A DNA stretch of 13,660 nucleotides, from contig MGDB01000017.1 of assembly GCA_001790645.1 (NCBI GenBank), forward strand, positions 524 through 14,183, written 5' to 3'. Position 1 is the stretch's first letter. Each line of letters begins with the position of its first letter. The position numbers and the translations under genes are program-made. Origin of the DNA: Candidatus Schekmanbacteria bacterium GWA2_38_11 (GTDB lineage: Bacteria > Schekmanbacteria > GWA2-38-11). Positions 13,246 through 13,660 of this stretch are shown here, in pieces. The notes under the pieces were generated by a model. That model made no database searches. It was given only the letters and a program-made list of their open reading frames with translations, and had not been told where the DNA came from.

Positions 13246-13633
13246 ATGTTTTGCTTATTTTTAATTTTAACAGTGAAACCAGAAAAGACCTTACTTCAAT
13301 TGCTGCCTTGACAAAGTGGATCACATTATATTAAAAATAATAAAAACTAATTACTTTCCCGACAGGATGAAAAGTAATTAATAAAAATGAAAGTATTTTT
13401 TTAGTGTTGTTATTCTGCGTCGTTGATTTCACAGCTTGTTGCTTTTAAATTCTTATTTATATATTAGTTCAAAGGGTTATATTAGAAATGTATTCAAAAG
13501 CAGATCACTATTAATCCCTAACAGGTTGTGTTTAATACTCTTCCAAACATTTCAAGCCCTAAATCCGTGATCAGAGTAAATTAGAGTATTGATATTGCTT
13601 ATTCATATTGCAATTTCCGGCTAAAGGACAAAA
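13246..13633. other. long AT-rich non-coding stretch with candidate control sites
   Basis: I see no convincing gene in these 390 bases. There is a candidate plus-strand promoter (TTGACA 13308-13313, 15-base spacer, TATTAA 13329-13334), immediately followed by an inverted repeat with 10-bp arms TAATTACTTT (13348-13357) and AAAGTAATTA (13371-13380) around a 13-base loop. Further on, AATACTCT (13534-13541) and AGAGTATT (13583-13590) form a second, widely spaced 8-bp inverted repeat enclosing the palindrome TGATCA (13568-13573). ATATTGC occurs twice close together near 13592-13613. These could be operators for the gene starting at the right edge, or chance in AT-rich DNA. Confidence 0.4.
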
Positions 13634-13660
13634 ATGGTTCAAAGGAAAAAATCTAAACCA
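13634..13660 (+). CDS. possible start of a gene running off the right edge
   Basis: ATG at 13634 is preceded by AAAGGA (13623-13628) at 5 bases and opens a frame reading MVQRKKSKP to the window end. The basic N-terminus cannot be assigned. Nine codons are too few to be sure that the gene is real. Confidence 0.35.

Noticed and set aside
1..13660. CRISPR array, tRNA or rRNA genes, transposase or integrase genes
   Set aside because: I saw no regularly spaced repeats, no tRNA-like cloverleaf or rRNA sequence, and no transposase-like reading frame anywhere in the window; the rearrangement at 7.6-11.2 kb carries no insertion sequence.

Overview
The window is an AT-rich bacterial chromosome segment, probably from a Gram-negative anaerobic or marine lineage that I cannot name. 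It opens with the 3' part of a housekeeping gene, panB (1-530, + strand, about 46% G+C by hand count). The rest is dominated by one long minus-strand gene run (12463 down to 555) of clearly lower G+C, in places well below 30%. This looks like a surface-polysaccharide locus inserted beside a core gene.

In transcription order (right to left) the run holds: an exported sulfatase-superfamily hydrolase or transferase (12463-10583); a broken 3' piece of a flippase gene (10562-10187); a PAPS-type sulfotransferase (10184-9282); a broken internal piece of a second sulfatase-like gene (9295-8826); an intact Wzx-type flippase (8829-7468); two more sulfotransferase-fold proteins (7447-6551 and 6459-5602); three GT2 glycosyltransferases (5609-4659, 4644-3619, 3617-2637); a Cys-rich SAM methyltransferase (2531-1536); and a rhamnosyltransferase-like GT2 enzyme (1457-555). 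Most neighbours are a few bases apart or overlap. The simplest reading is one operon making a lipid-linked oligosaccharide: four GT2 enzymes build it, three sulfotransferases and a methyltransferase decorate it, Wzx flips it, and the exported sulfatase-like enzyme edits it outside the membrane. No priming transferase, Wzy polymerase, export channel or PAPS-synthesis gene is visible; these must lie elsewhere if the pathway is complete.

The most interesting region is 7676-11191. Two blocks, the sulfatase 3' region and the flippase 3' region, each occur twice in the alternating order flippase, sulfatase', flippase', sulfatase. Each unit kept one gene intact and lost the other. Identity within the copies is patchy (near-identical stretches beside strongly diverged ones), so recombination between two related loci is likely. 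The C-terminus of the sulfotransferase at 9282-10184 appears to have been made at one of these junctions.

To the right, a divergent control region (about 12464-12660) separates the operon from a plus-strand gene for a small exported, strongly cationic protein with a carboxypeptidase-regulatory-like fold (12675-13169). That gene has a strong ribosome-binding site and ends in a textbook intrinsic terminator. The last 400 bases are mostly non-coding and end in a possible gene start at 13634.
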